From contig CAKRFU010000030.1 in the NCBI GenBank assembly GCA_934320845.1, positions 1 to 27,184 on the forward strand: a stretch of 27,184 nt of DNA, written 5' to 3'. A program made the translations under genes and the position numbers. Each line of letters begins with the position of its first letter. Position 1 is the first letter of the stretch. Positions 1-8,533 of the stretch are shown here, piece after piece. The notes under the pieces were generated by a model. It searched no databases. It saw nothing but the letters and a program-made list of their open reading frames with translations, and had not been told where the DNA came from. This DNA comes from an uncultured Lachnospiraceae bacterium (lineage in GTDB: Bacteria > Bacillota > Clostridia > Lachnospirales > Lachnospiraceae).

Positions 1-1383
1 GACAAATATGATGCTGAGGATATTTACGAATGTCCTGTATGTATCGTAGAAAGCGAAATACATATGGTACAGGCTCTTGAGGATATCAAGAAAGCCGGAT
101 GTAACGCTCTTGTTGTTTACCTTGGAAACTTCGGTCCTGAAATTTCTGAGACACTTCTTGCTAAGCACTTTGACGGACCTAAGATGTTCTTTGCAGCTTC
201 TGAAGAAGATGGACTTAACGGAGGTCTTATCGACAACCGTGGTGATGCTTACTGTGGTATGCTCAATGCAAGCTACAACCTTAAACTCCGCAATGTTAAG
301 GCTTATATCCCAGAGTATCCTGTTGGAACTGCTGAGGAATGTGCAGATATGATTCATGAATTTGTACCTATCGCACGTACAATCTATGCGTTAAGCAACT
401 TAAAGATTATCAGCTTCGGTCCTCGTCCTCAGAACTTCCTCGCATGTAATGCTCCTATCAAGCAGCTTTACAACCTCGATATCGAAATAGAGGAAAATTC
501 AGAGCTTGACCTTTTTGAAGCATTCAACAACCATGCAGGAGACGAGCGTATTCCTGATGTTGTTAAGGATATGGAAGCAGAACTCGGAAAAGGAAACAAA
601 AAGCCTGAAATCCTTGAGAAGCTTGCTCAGTATGAGCTTACACTTCTTGACTGGATTGATGCACACAAGGGTTACAGAAAATATGTTACTATCGCTGGTA
701 AATGCTGGCCTGCATTCCAGACACAGTTTGGTTTCGTACCTTGTTATGTAAACAGCCGTCTCACAAAGAGAGGCATCCCTGTTTCATGTGAGGTTGATAT
801 TTATGGAGCACTCAGCGAATTCATCGGTACTGTTGCAAGTGAAGATGCAACTACTCTTCTTGACATCAACAATACTGTACCTGCTGATATCTATGACGCT
901 GATATCAAGGGCAAATTTGATTACACACAGAAAGATACATTTATGGGATTCCATTGCGGAAACACAGCTTCAAACAAGCTTTCATTCTGTGAGATGAAAT
1001 ATCAGAAGATTATGGCTCGTTCACTTCCTATTGAAGTTACAAACGGAACTCTTGAAGGAGACATTATTCCTGGAGACATTACATTCTTCCGTCTTCAGAG
1101 TACAGCAGATGCTAAACTCCGCGGATACATTGCTCAGGGTGAAGTCCTTCCTGTTGCAACTCGTTCATTCGGTGCAATCGGAATCTTCGCTATTCCTGAG
1201 ATGGGTCGTTTCTATCGTCATGTACTTATCGAGGGCAACTATCCTCATCACGGAGCTGTTGCATTCGGTCATTACGGAAAGACATTATACGAAGTATTTA
1301 AATACATCGGCGTAGATGTTGACGAAATCGGCTTCAATCAGCCTAAGGGAATGCTCTACAAGACAGAGAATCCATTCGCTTAA
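1..1383 (+). CDS. L-fucose/L-arabinose isomerase family protein (5' end off the window)
   Basis: The reading frame is open from base 1, so the N-terminus lies outside; 460 residues are present. The protein resembles the COG2407-type L-fucose isomerase-related family, which interconverts aldose and ketose sugars with a divalent metal in the cytoplasm. The C-terminal part carries the fold signature of FucI/AraA enzymes: GDITFFRLQS, then GQGEVLP-like GEVLPVATRSFG, and the HHGAVAFGHYG stretch near the end. It is followed after a strong terminator by a xylulokinase-like gene, so the pair could feed a ketopentose into the pentose phosphate pathway. The true substrate (L-fucose, D- or L-arabinose, or another sugar) cannot be read from sequence. 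Family assignment is fairly sure, function is inferred. Confidence 0.75.
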   Translation, partial: DKYDAEDIYECPVCIVESEIHMVQALEDIKKAGCNALVVYLGNFGPEISETLLAKHFDGPKMFFAASEEDGLNGGLIDNRGDAYCGMLNASYNLKLRNVKAYIPEYPVGTAEECADMIHEFVPIARTIYALSNLKIISFGPRPQNFLACNAPIKQLYNLDIEIEENSELDLFEAFNNHAGDERIPDVVKDMEAELGKGNKKPEILEKLAQYELTLLDWIDAHKGYRKYVTIAGKCWPAFQTQFGFVPCYVNSRLTKRGIPVSCEVDIYGALSEFIGTVASEDATTLLDINNTVPADIYDADIKGKFDYTQKDTFMGFHCGNTASNKLSFCEMKYQKIMARSLPIEVTNGTLEGDIIPGDITFFRLQSTADAKLRGYIAQGEVLPVATRSFGAIGIFAIPEMGRFYRHVLIEGNYPHHGAVAFGHYGKTLYEVFKYIGVDVDEIGFNQPKGMLYKTENPFA

Positions 1384-1430
1384 TCTTTTGAAAGCTATTT
1401 TAATTGCAGTCAATTGACTTACAAATTGGA

Positions 1431-1459
1431 GGCGATGGCATATTGCCATCGCCTTTTTT
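1431..1459 (+). terminator. Rho-independent terminator after the isomerase gene
   Basis: Perfect 10-bp stem GGCGATGGCA / TGCCATCGCC (1431-1440, 1444-1453) with a 3-base loop and six T's. It separates the isomerase gene from xylB, so xylB probably has its own promoter in 1460-1530, though I see no clear -35/-10 pair there. Confidence 0.95.
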
Positions 1460-1543
1460 AAATATCGTATGTTTCCACAGACTGCAATGCTAATTTTACC
1501 TGTTAATTTGATGATTTAATTTATGTTATGAGAGGAGCTTATA

Positions 1544-3073
1544 ATGAATTATTTAATTGGTATTGATTTGGGAACTTCATCAACAAAAACTGTTCTTTTT
1601 GATGAAAATGGAAATGTAATTGCTTCTGCCGGAAAAGATTATCCACTCTACACACCTAACAACGGATGGGCAGAACAAAAACCTGAGGATTGGCGCGATG
1701 CCGCTTTGGAAACTATCGCAAAAGTTGTAAAAGAGTCAGGTGTCAGCGCAGATGACATCAAAGGACTTGGTATTTCAGGCCAGATGCACGGTCTTGTAAT
1801 GCTTGATGAAAATGGCGAGGTTATACGTCCTTCTATTATCTGGTGCGACCAGCGTACTGAAAAAGAGTGCGAAGAAATCACAGAAAAAGTCGGAGCCGAA
1901 AGACTTATTGAGATTACTGCAAATCCTGCACTTACAGGTTTTACTGCATCAAAAATCCTCTGGGTAAGAAACAATGAGCCTGAAAATTATGCAAAGTGTA
2001 AACATATTTTACTTCCTAAAGACTATGTAAGATACATACTTACAGGCGAATTTGCCACTGAGGTATCTGATGCTTCCGGTATGCAGCTTCTTGATGTTCC
2101 AAAAAGACAATGGTCTGATGAAGTCCTTGAAAAACTTGATATTGATAAAAATCTTCTTGCTAAGGTTTATGAATCACCTGATGTCACAGGTACTATCTTA
2201 CCTGAAATCGCTGAAAAAACAGGTCTTTCTACTTCAACAGTTGTAGTCGGCGGTGCCGGTGACAATGCTGCGGCAGCAGTTGGTACAGGTGTTGTTGAAG
2301 ATGGTAAAGCCTTTACAACTATCGGAACCAGCGGTGTTGTATTTGCTCACAGCAGCAAAATTTCAATCGACCCTAAGGGACGAGTTCACACATTCTGCTG
2401 TGCTGTTCCCGGTGCATGGCATGTCATGGGTGTTACTCAGGCTGCCGGTTATTCACTTGCATGGTACCTCGACAATATGGGTGTTGGCTATAAAAACGAG
2501 GCCAAAGAAAAAGGCTGCAGTGTTTATGACCTTATAAACGCTGATGTTGAAAAGACACCTATCGGTGCTAACAGACTTATCTATCTCCCTTACTTGAACG
2601 GCGAGCGTACACCTCACCTTGACCCTGACTGCCGTGGAGTTCTTTTCGGACTTTCAAGTATGCACACAAAGGCAGATATTGTTCGTGCCGTTATGGAAGG
2701 AATCAGTTATTCTCTTACTGACTGTAAAGATATTCTTTCAGAGATGGGCGTTGAAGTAAATGACATGATGGCTTGCGGTGGCGGAGCTAAGAATGGTGTT
2801 CAGCGTCAGATGATGGCCGATATGTTCGGATGCGATGTTAATACTGTTACTGCTACAGAAGGCCCAGCCCTCGGAGTTGCAATCCTTGCCGGTGTCGGTG
2901 CCGGAATCTATGACAGTGTAGAAAGCGCATGCCGCAAGATGATTCACAAGGACCCTGCAAAAGAGTGTAAGACAAATCTTGAGAACAAGGCTAAATATGA
3001 TAAGTTCCATGAAATTTATAAAAATCTTTATGGATGCCTTAAGGAGCAGTATAAGGAGATTGCGAGGCTGTAA
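1544..3073 (+). CDS. xylB: Xylulokinase (FGGY family carbohydrate kinase)
   Basis: 509 residues, the normal length for XylB, which phosphorylates D-xylulose to xylulose 5-phosphate with ATP. The N-terminal phosphate-binding loop GIDLGTSSTK is at residues 6-15, followed by the substrate-site motif SGQMHGLVMLD (about 78-88) in which the Met-His pair is typical of XylB, and IIWCDQRT. The second actin-like domain has GGAGDNAAAAVGTG, TIGTSG and ACGGGAKNGVQRQMMADMFG. The start is supported by the GAGAGGAG ribosome site six bases upstream. It sits next to an L-fucose/L-arabinose isomerase-family gene rather than xylA, so a related ketopentose kinase activity remains possible; the XylB-like substrate motif makes xylulose the first choice. 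Confidence 0.9.
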   Translation: MNYLIGIDLGTSSTKTVLFDENGNVIASAGKDYPLYTPNNGWAEQKPEDWRDAALETIAKVVKESGVSADDIKGLGISGQMHGLVMLDENGEVIRPSIIWCDQRTEKECEEITEKVGAERLIEITANPALTGFTASKILWVRNNEPENYAKCKHILLPKDYVRYILTGEFATEVSDASGMQLLDVPKRQWSDEVLEKLDIDKNLLAKVYESPDVTGTILPEIAEKTGLSTSTVVVGGAGDNAAAAVGTGVVEDGKAFTTIGTSGVVFAHSSKISIDPKGRVHTFCCAVPGAWHVMGVTQAAGYSLAWYLDNMGVGYKNEAKEKGCSVYDLINADVEKTPIGANRLIYLPYLNGERTPHLDPDCRGVLFGLSSMHTKADIVRAVMEGISYSLTDCKDILSEMGVEVNDMMACGGGAKNGVQRQMMADMFGCDVNTVTATEGPALGVAILAGVGAGIYDSVESACRKMIHKDPAKECKTNLENKAKYDKFHEIYKNLYGCLKEQYKEIARL

Positions 3074-3157
3074 ATCTTTTTAAATCGACTCTTCGATGCA
3101 GAAAATGATATGAAATTTTAGACTCTAGGACGGCTCTCGCCTTTCTTTCCACAAAAC

Positions 3158-3193
3158 AACAGGGCAGAAACTTTTATTCTGCCCTGTTATTTT
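3158..3193. terminator. Bidirectional terminator between convergent xylB and nadC
   Basis: Perfect 12-bp stem AACAGGGCAGAA / TTCTGCCCTGTT (3158-3169, 3177-3188) with a 7-base loop. T-rich sequence follows on the + strand and TTGTTTTG on the - strand, so it can stop transcription from both sides. Confidence 0.9.
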
Positions 3194-3259
3194 ATATATA
3201 TAATTTTTGTTTTTCTCTTAAAACGTTATATCCTGCGAACAAGTTATCATGCAAATAAA

Positions 3260-4114
3260 TTAAATCGCATGAAGGTTTTTAAGTGATATATCCATAATCG
3301 GTGCTGAATGTGTGAGTGCTCCACTTGATACATAATCTACTCCAACATCAATTATATTTTTGATATTTTCTTTTGTTACATTTCCCGAACACTCTGTAAG
3401 TGCTCTGCCATCTATAACTTTTATTGCTTCTTTCATCTGCTCAGGTGTCATATTGTCGAGCATTATTATATCTGCTCCTGCCTCGGCAGCTTCTTTTGCC
3501 ATTTCGATATTTTCTACCTCAACTTCGATTTTATTTACAAATGACACATAAGCTCTTGCTCTCTTTACTGCCTCGGTAATTCCGCCTGCTGCTCCGATAT
3601 GATTATCCTTTAACATAACCGCATCTGAAAGATTGTATCTGTGATTTGTTGCACCGCCAACTTTTACGGCATACTTTTCAAATAATCTCATATTTGGTGT
3701 TGTTTTTCTTGTATCGAGAAGTGTTGTCTTGCTTCCTTCAAGAAGTTTTACTATGCTGTTTGTATATGTGGCTATACCACTCATTCTCTGAAGGTAGTTG
3801 AGTGCTGTTCTCTCTCCTGAAAGAAGCGCTCTTATGTCACCTGTGACAACAGCCATAAGCTGACCTTTTTTGACTTCATCACCGTCTTTTACATTCATTT
3901 CAAACTCTACCGTATCGTCAAGAAGTTCAAATACTCTCTTAAATACTCCAAGACCTGCTATTATACCATCCTGCTTACAAATAAGCTGTACCTGTCCTTT
4001 CTGGTACTCCGGCATAACTGAATTTGTTGAGATGTCCTCACTTGTAATATCTTCCTCAAGTGCCATCATAATATATTTATCCGCATTTATTTTTAATGTA
4101 ATAGGATCATTCAT
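3260..4114 (-). CDS. nadC: Nicotinate-nucleotide diphosphorylase (carboxylating), quinolinate phosphoribosyltransferase
   Basis: 284 residues. NadC converts quinolinate and PRPP to nicotinate mononucleotide, CO2 and pyrophosphate in de novo NAD synthesis. The hallmark active-site stretch LDTRKTTPNMR, followed by KYAVKVGGATNHR and DAVMLKDNHI, is intact, as are the barrel strands IEVEVE and IIMLDNM. The start codon lies inside the end of nadB: the two genes overlap by 8 bases, so they are translationally coupled. The AAGGAG site is about ten bases from the ATG. No nadA is present between or beside them. Confidence 0.96.
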   Translation of the reverse strand: MNDPITLKINADKYIMMALEEDITSEDISTNSVMPEYQKGQVQLICKQDGIIAGLGVFKRVFELLDDTVEFEMNVKDGDEVKKGQLMAVVTGDIRALLSGERTALNYLQRMSGIATYTNSIVKLLEGSKTTLLDTRKTTPNMRLFEKYAVKVGGATNHRYNLSDAVMLKDNHIGAAGGITEAVKRARAYVSFVNKIEVEVENIEMAKEAAEAGADIIMLDNMTPEQMKEAIKVIDGRALTECSGNVTKENIKNIIDVGVDYVSSGALTHSAPIMDISLKNLHAI

Positions 4115-5426
4115 GTCTGTTTTTCTCCTTTTCTATCTCGTTTAAAACAAGCTCTTTGTACTCTGCTGCTATCTTTTCGTCATCATCATATAAACTGACA
4201 TCCAAATCTGAAATGTGTGTCTGTGCTTTTTTCTCAAACTGTCCCTCAGTTTCTTCTTTCATCTTCTCTTTTATCTCATCTGCCGCTCTCTCTGCAAAAA
4301 CCATTGATTCGAGAAGTGAATTACTTGCAAGTCTGTTCTTTCCGTGAACTCCATTGCATGATGTCTCACCGACAGCATAAAGTCTTTCCATACTTGTCAT
4401 GCTTGAAAGATTAACCTTTATTCCTCCCATAAAATAATGTTGTGCAGGAACTACAGGTATACATTCTTTTGTCGGGTCATATCCTTCTTCAAGACACTGT
4501 TTCATAATATTCGGAAAATGACTTCTGATGGTTTCCTCAGGTATTCTCTCCATTGAAAGCCATACAAACGGCGTACCGTCCTTTTCCATCTGTCTGCGTA
4601 TATCAGCAGTAACTATATCTCTTGGTTTTAATTCATCACAGAAACGTTTTTTGTTCTTGTCAAGAAGAATAGCACCCTCTCCCCTGACTGATTCTGAAAT
4701 TAGAAATCTTCTGCCCGGCTTTTCAGAATATAAAGTAGTTGGATGAATCTGTATATAATCAATATGCTCCATTGCAATGTTGTGCTTTAACGCTATTGCA
4801 AGCGCATCACCCGTTATATGTCTGAAATTAGTTGAATGCTTATAAAGACCGCCGAGACCTCCACAGGCAAATACAGTATATTTTGATTTTATTATGCCAA
4901 TGCTGCCATCTTCATTTTTTACCACTAAACCGTAACATTCATTTGTTTTTTCATCACATACTATATCCAGCATTTTTACATGTTCTTGTATAGTGATGTT
5001 ATTTCGCTTCAAAGCATTTTCCAACAAAGTGCTTGTAATCTCTTTTCCTGTTATATCCTCATGGTAAAGAATTCTTGGTCTTCCATGTCCTCCCTCTCTG
5101 GTAAATGCAAGTTCATCTCCATCATGCTCAAAATCAACGCCATAGTCGATAAGCTCTTTCGCAATCTTTCTGGATGAACGAATCATTACCTCAACAGAAT
5201 CTTTATTATTTTCATAATGACCTGCCTTCATAGTATCTTCAAAGAACCCGTCAAAATCATCTTCATCCCTTAACATACACATACCGCCCTGTGCAAGAAA
5301 TGAGTCACTTTTGTCTGCGTCATCTTTTGTAATGACAAGTACATTTGTATTCTCCGGAAAATGGAGTGCACAAAACAGGCCTGCTGCTCCCGTTCCTACT
5401 ACGACAACATCTGTTTCTTTTACCAT
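4107..5426 (-). CDS. nadB: L-aspartate oxidase (short form)
   Basis: 439 residues from the chosen start. The flavoprotein oxidises L-aspartate to iminoaspartate, the first step of quinolinate synthesis. The FAD site is seen in VVVVGTGAAGLFCALH and DKSDSFLAQGGMC; the conserved HPTTLYSEKPGRRFLISESVRGEGA family stretch and MGGIKVN, GETSCNGVHGKNRLASNSLLE follow (quoted in parts). It is about 100 residues shorter than the E. coli enzyme and seems to lack most of the C-terminal helical domain, as other clostridial forms do. A start five codons upstream (5441) is possible, but only the ATG at 5426 has an AGGTG site at proper spacing. Co-transcribed with nadC. Confidence 0.93.
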   Translation of the reverse strand: MVKETDVVVVGTGAAGLFCALHFPENTNVLVITKDDADKSDSFLAQGGMCMLRDEDDFDGFFEDTMKAGHYENNKDSVEVMIRSSRKIAKELIDYGVDFEHDGDELAFTREGGHGRPRILYHEDITGKEITSTLLENALKRNNITIQEHVKMLDIVCDEKTNECYGLVVKNEDGSIGIIKSKYTVFACGGLGGLYKHSTNFRHITGDALAIALKHNIAMEHIDYIQIHPTTLYSEKPGRRFLISESVRGEGAILLDKNKKRFCDELKPRDIVTADIRRQMEKDGTPFVWLSMERIPEETIRSHFPNIMKQCLEEGYDPTKECIPVVPAQHYFMGGIKVNLSSMTSMERLYAVGETSCNGVHGKNRLASNSLLESMVFAERAADEIKEKMKEETEGQFEKKAQTHISDLDVSLYDDDEKIAAEYKELVLNEIEKEKNRHE

Positions 5427-5436
5427 ATTATCACCT

Positions 5437-5455
5437 GACATCTGTTTCAGATGTC
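5437..5455. promoter_or_regulatory. Palindrome at the nadB start, candidate repressor operator or RNA hairpin
   Basis: GACATCTG ttt CAGATGTC is a perfect 8-bp inverted repeat overlapping the leader just before the nadB ribosome site. De novo NAD genes of many Firmicutes are repressed by NiaR (YrxA); whether this palindrome is its operator is an inference, as I cannot compare it to the motif here. Confidence 0.45.
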
Positions 5456-5525
5456 TATAACAGCCTACGCTGCCATCCTTTCCTTATATAAATTATAAAT
5501 GAAAAATTTTATTTACAATGTATCG

Positions 5526-5554
5526 AGTATAGCATAAACCCATGTTTTAAGCAA
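5526..5554 (-). promoter_or_regulatory. Sigma-A-type promoter for nadB-nadC
   Basis: On the minus strand: -35 TTGCTT (5549-5554), 17-base spacer, -10 TATACT (5526-5531). The predicted start leaves a leader of about 90 bases that holds the palindrome before nadB. Confidence 0.65.
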
Positions 5555-5611
5555 GTTTGAGGTAAACTGTAAAATTTCATTTTTAGGATTAAACAAATGA
5601 CACATTTTTAA

Positions 5612-5640
5612 TTGATTTTATATTCCTATTGTTGTATAAT
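5612..5640 (+). promoter_or_regulatory. Sigma-A-type promoter for the PocR-domain gene
   Basis: -35 TTGATT (5612-5617), 17-base spacer, -10 TATAAT (5635-5640). It lies about 90 bases before the start codon and is divergent from the nadB promoter. Confidence 0.7.
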
Positions 5641-5728
5641 ATATACAAAATGAGTATATTTTTTAAGTGAAATTTTATATCTACATTTATTCAATAAGAT
5701 ATATATTGGATAAGGATTGGAGGATGTT

Positions 5729-6514
5729 ATGAACATAAGAGATTTTATGGACTTAAATAAGCTGCAGCAGATTCAGGATAGTTTTTCTACTGCTACAGGT
5801 CTTGCAGCTATAGCAGTCGATGATAAGGGAGAGTACATTACTGAGGGGAGCAATTTTACTGAATTTTGTATGAAATATACTCGCGGTTCAGAACTTGGAG
5901 GTAAAAGATGTAAAAAATGTGATACAGACAATACCGGTACATATTTCTGCCACTCAGGTCTTATGGATTTTTCTATTGACATTATGGTTGGTGAAGAAAA
6001 AGTAGGTTCTGTTATCGGAGGACAGGTTCTTCCTTCTGAGCCGGATGAAGAAGAATTTAGAAAAAAAGCTGTTGAACTTGGAATTGACCCTGATGCTTAT
6101 ATCAGAGCACTCCGCAAAGTTCCTATAAGAACAGAAGAACAGATTCGTTCATCTGCCGAACTCCTTGGTAAGGTTGTAAATCAGATTGTCAATGCTGAAT
6201 ACCTTAAAAATACAAATGGTGGAAAACTTGGTATCTTAAGCGAAGAAATAAAGAATGCTAATGCTATCATTCAGAAAATTAATACAAATACACGCTCGCT
6301 TAATTCTATTGCCAACAAACAGAAAATGCTTTCTCTCAATGCTTCAATTGAGGCAGCAAGAAGCGGAGAAGCGGGTGTAGGTTTTGCTGTTGTTGCTAAG
6401 AGCATGGGAGATCTTTCTTCTCAGTCAGCTACAATTTACAGTGATATTGAAAAGGCTGTTGCTGATATTACAACATCAATCGAGAAACTTGCATCACTTT
6501 TCGATGAGAATTAA
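5729..6514 (+). CDS. Soluble PocR sensory domain / methyl-accepting signalling domain fusion
   Basis: 261 residues. Residues about 5-160 match the PocR ligand-binding domain, with the cysteine-rich stretch CMKYTRGSELGGKRCKKC and a later FCHSGLMDFSIDI. PocR domains sense small molecules such as propanediol in other bacteria. After a short linker, residues about 165-261 form the tip of a methyl-accepting chemotaxis coiled coil, with LNASIEAARSGEAGVGFAVV and KSMGDLSSQSA, the part that contacts CheA and CheW. There is no signal peptide or membrane segment, so this is a cytoplasmic receptor. The long reading frame could begin at a TTG four codons earlier, but GGAGG at 5719-5723 sits five bases before the ATG at 5729. 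The ligand is unknown. Confidence 0.85.
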   Translation: MNIRDFMDLNKLQQIQDSFSTATGLAAIAVDDKGEYITEGSNFTEFCMKYTRGSELGGKRCKKCDTDNTGTYFCHSGLMDFSIDIMVGEEKVGSVIGGQVLPSEPDEEEFRKKAVELGIDPDAYIRALRKVPIRTEEQIRSSAELLGKVVNQIVNAEYLKNTNGGKLGILSEEIKNANAIIQKINTNTRSLNSIANKQKMLSLNASIEAARSGEAGVGFAVVAKSMGDLSSQSATIYSDIEKAVADITTSIEKLASLFDEN

Positions 6515-6588
6515 ATATTAAATTGCTTATTACTCATTAGAGTTTTACATATTTTGTTTTTTGTTTTTATTTTTCATGTGTTTCCTTT

Positions 6589-6635
6589 AAAAATAAGAGA
6601 TGTGACAATTATCACACCTCTTATTTTTATTTTAT
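6589..6635. terminator. Terminator between convergent PocR gene and hydG
   Basis: Stem AAAAATAAGAG a TGTGA / TCACA c CTCTTATTTTT (6589-6605, 6612-6628), 16 paired bases with one mismatch and a 6-base loop. The AT ends supply a T-run on either strand, so it probably serves both directions. Confidence 0.85.
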
Positions 6636-6682
6636 TTCGTTATTCATAAAATCATATTACTAATCCAACGAATAATTAGTAA

Positions 6683-6737
6683 TTGATATATTAACCAAAC
6701 TACATTTCCAAGAGCGCATTTTAGGTCAATATATCAA
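6683..6737. repeat. Long-loop inverted repeat downstream of hydG
   Basis: TTGATATATT a ACC (6683-6696) pairs with GGT c AATATATCAA (6724-6737): 13 pairs around a loop of about 27 bases. It lies 20 bases past the hydG stop in the hydG transcript. Function unknown; it could stabilise the 3' end or be a small RNA-like element. Confidence 0.5.
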
Positions 6738-6756
6738 AAATTTAATTTACGTTGTA

Positions 6757-8175
6757 CTAAAATCTGAAATCCCTTTTTCCGTCATGTAATTCTTTTAAGT
6801 ATTCCATAGCTTTATTTCTTACATTCTCATTTGGAACTTTAAGTATTTCTTCTGCGATAAGTGCCTCACCTTTTTTCTTTGTATCTTCTGAAGCATAATC
6901 TTCAAGATACTCTTTAAGTGTCATAAGTGCATTTGGCTGACAGCAGTTTACAATCTGACCGCTCTTTAAGAGTGACATAAATCTGTCACCCGTTCTTCCG
7001 GCTCTGTAACATGCCGTACAGAAACTTGGAATATATCCAAGACCAATAAGCCAATTTACAACCTCATCCAATGAACGTGTATCGCTTACATCAAACTGTG
7101 TTGTAGTCTCATCTCTGACAGGTTCAACATATCCTCCTACGCTTGTACGTGAACCGCCGCTTATCTGTGAAATACCGAGATGAAGCACTTTTTCTCTCGT
7201 CTTTTGTGATTCTCTTGTAGATACAATCATTCCTGTATAAGGGACTGCTATTCTGATTACAGCAACAATTTTTTCAAAAATTTCATCTGGAACAGCATTC
7301 GAGAAATCTGCCGTATCAATATCATCTGCCGGACAGATTCTTGGAACACTTATAGTATGCGGTCCTACACCGTGTACAGCTTCAAGGTGTTCTGCATGCA
7401 TAATAATTCCGACAAGTTCATAAAGATATGTCTCAAGCCCAAACAATACTCCGAGACCTACATCATCAATTCCACCTTCCATCGCTCTATCCATTGCTTC
7501 TGTATGATATGCATAATTATGTTTTGGTCCTGTCGGATGAAGTTCTTCATATGATTTCTTATTATATGTTTCCTGAAACAAAATATATGTTCCGATTCCT
7601 GCTTCTTTAAGCTTTGCATAATCCTCAACTGTTGTAGCCGCAATATTTACATTTACCCGGCGGATGGCTCCATTCTTATGTTTAATACTGTAAATAGTCT
7701 TTATACTCTCAAGAATATACTCAAGAGGATTATTAACAGGGTCTTCTCCGGCCTCAAGTGCAAGACGCTTGTGTCCCATATCCTGCAATGCGATAACTTC
7801 TTTTTTTATTTCTTCCTGTGTAAGTTTTTTTCTTGCAATATGCTTGTTCTTCGCATGGTATGGACAATATACACATCCGTTGACACAATAGTTTGAAAGG
7901 TAAAGAGGGGCAAACATTACTATTCTTCTGCCGTAAAACTTTTCTTTTATGTCAATTGCAATTTTTTTCATCTCCTCATTGCACTCAGGAATATCACACT
8001 CCATAAGAACTGCAGCTTCTTTATGAGAAATTCCTTTTGCAAGCTTTGCCTTCTCAAGAATTGCATTTACCACTTCTTTATTGCTCTTATTTTTCTTTGC
8101 ATATTCTATACATTCTAATATCTCAGTATCATCTATAAATTCTTCTGCATGCATTGATTTTGGATTGTAACTCAT
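6757..8175 (-). CDS. hydG: [FeFe]-hydrogenase H-cluster radical SAM maturase HydG
   Basis: 472 residues. HydG cleaves tyrosine to provide the CO and cyanide ligands of the hydrogenase H-cluster. The radical SAM cluster motif C-x3-C-x2-C is at Cys97, Cys101 and Cys104 (NYCVNGCVYCPYH). The second, C-terminal cluster motif C-x2-C-x22-C is complete at Cys386, Cys389 and Cys412, which marks true HydG over the related ThiH. ATG follows AAGGAG by seven bases. It is preceded by a TM1266-family gene with a 21-base gap, a common partner in clostridia. HydE, HydF and the hydrogenase are not in the window. Confidence 0.97.
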   Translation of the reverse strand: MSYNPKSMHAEEFIDDTEILECIEYAKKNKSNKEVVNAILEKAKLAKGISHKEAAVLMECDIPECNEEMKKIAIDIKEKFYGRRIVMFAPLYLSNYCVNGCVYCPYHAKNKHIARKKLTQEEIKKEVIALQDMGHKRLALEAGEDPVNNPLEYILESIKTIYSIKHKNGAIRRVNVNIAATTVEDYAKLKEAGIGTYILFQETYNKKSYEELHPTGPKHNYAYHTEAMDRAMEGGIDDVGLGVLFGLETYLYELVGIIMHAEHLEAVHGVGPHTISVPRICPADDIDTADFSNAVPDEIFEKIVAVIRIAVPYTGMIVSTRESQKTREKVLHLGISQISGGSRTSVGGYVEPVRDETTTQFDVSDTRSLDEVVNWLIGLGYIPSFCTACYRAGRTGDRFMSLLKSGQIVNCCQPNALMTLKEYLEDYASEDTKKKGEALIAEEILKVPNENVRNKAMEYLKELHDGKRDFRF

Positions 8176-8196
8176 ATTGTATCTCCTTTTCCAATT

Positions 8197-8442
8197 TTAT
8201 TTTTTTGAGTAAACAGCTTTCGCACTGACACCGTTAAGCATCCCAAGCTTTCCTGAAACGGTACTTATTATGTTATTTGGTGCATCCATAACAATACTTA
8301 TTACAGACACATTTTTTTCTCTATAAGGCATTCCCATTCTTCCGATGATATACTTGTTATACTCATGTAAAAGTTCATTTACACCTGAAACGCTATCCAT
8401 ATTTTCTATGATTATACCAAGTATCGCTATTCTGGTTTCCAT
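8197..8442 (-). CDS. TM1266-family protein, putative hydrogenase-associated regulator
   Basis: 81 residues from the ATG chosen; a GTG four codons upstream (8454) is also possible, and neither start has a strong ribosome site. The sequence METRIAILGIIIEN and the SVISIVMDAPNNIISTVSGKLGML region match the small ferredoxin-like-fold proteins annotated as iron-only hydrogenase system regulators. Such ACT/NikR-like folds may bind a small ligand, but the role is not established. It is directly upstream of hydG in the same transcript. Family is recognised; function is inferred from company. Confidence 0.85.
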   Translation of the reverse strand: METRIAILGIIIENMDSVSGVNELLHEYNKYIIGRMGMPYREKNVSVISIVMDAPNNIISTVSGKLGMLNGVSAKAVYSKK

Positions 8443-8504
8443 AAATTTTACCACGCTTTCTTAACATAATGGTTTTACTTAGAAATTGAATTTTAGATAA
8501 ATTC

Positions 8505-8533
8505 AAAAAAGCCATGTCCGGATAAGACATGAC
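8505..8533 (-). terminator. Intrinsic terminator inside the TM1266-hydG leader
   Basis: On the minus strand, GTCATGTC / GACATGGC (one G-U pair) with a 7-base loop and a run of six T's (8505-8510). It stands between the promoter at 8698-8726 and the TM1266 gene, so it can act as an attenuator for that operon, or end a small RNA or the upstream GNAT transcript. Confidence 0.75.
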
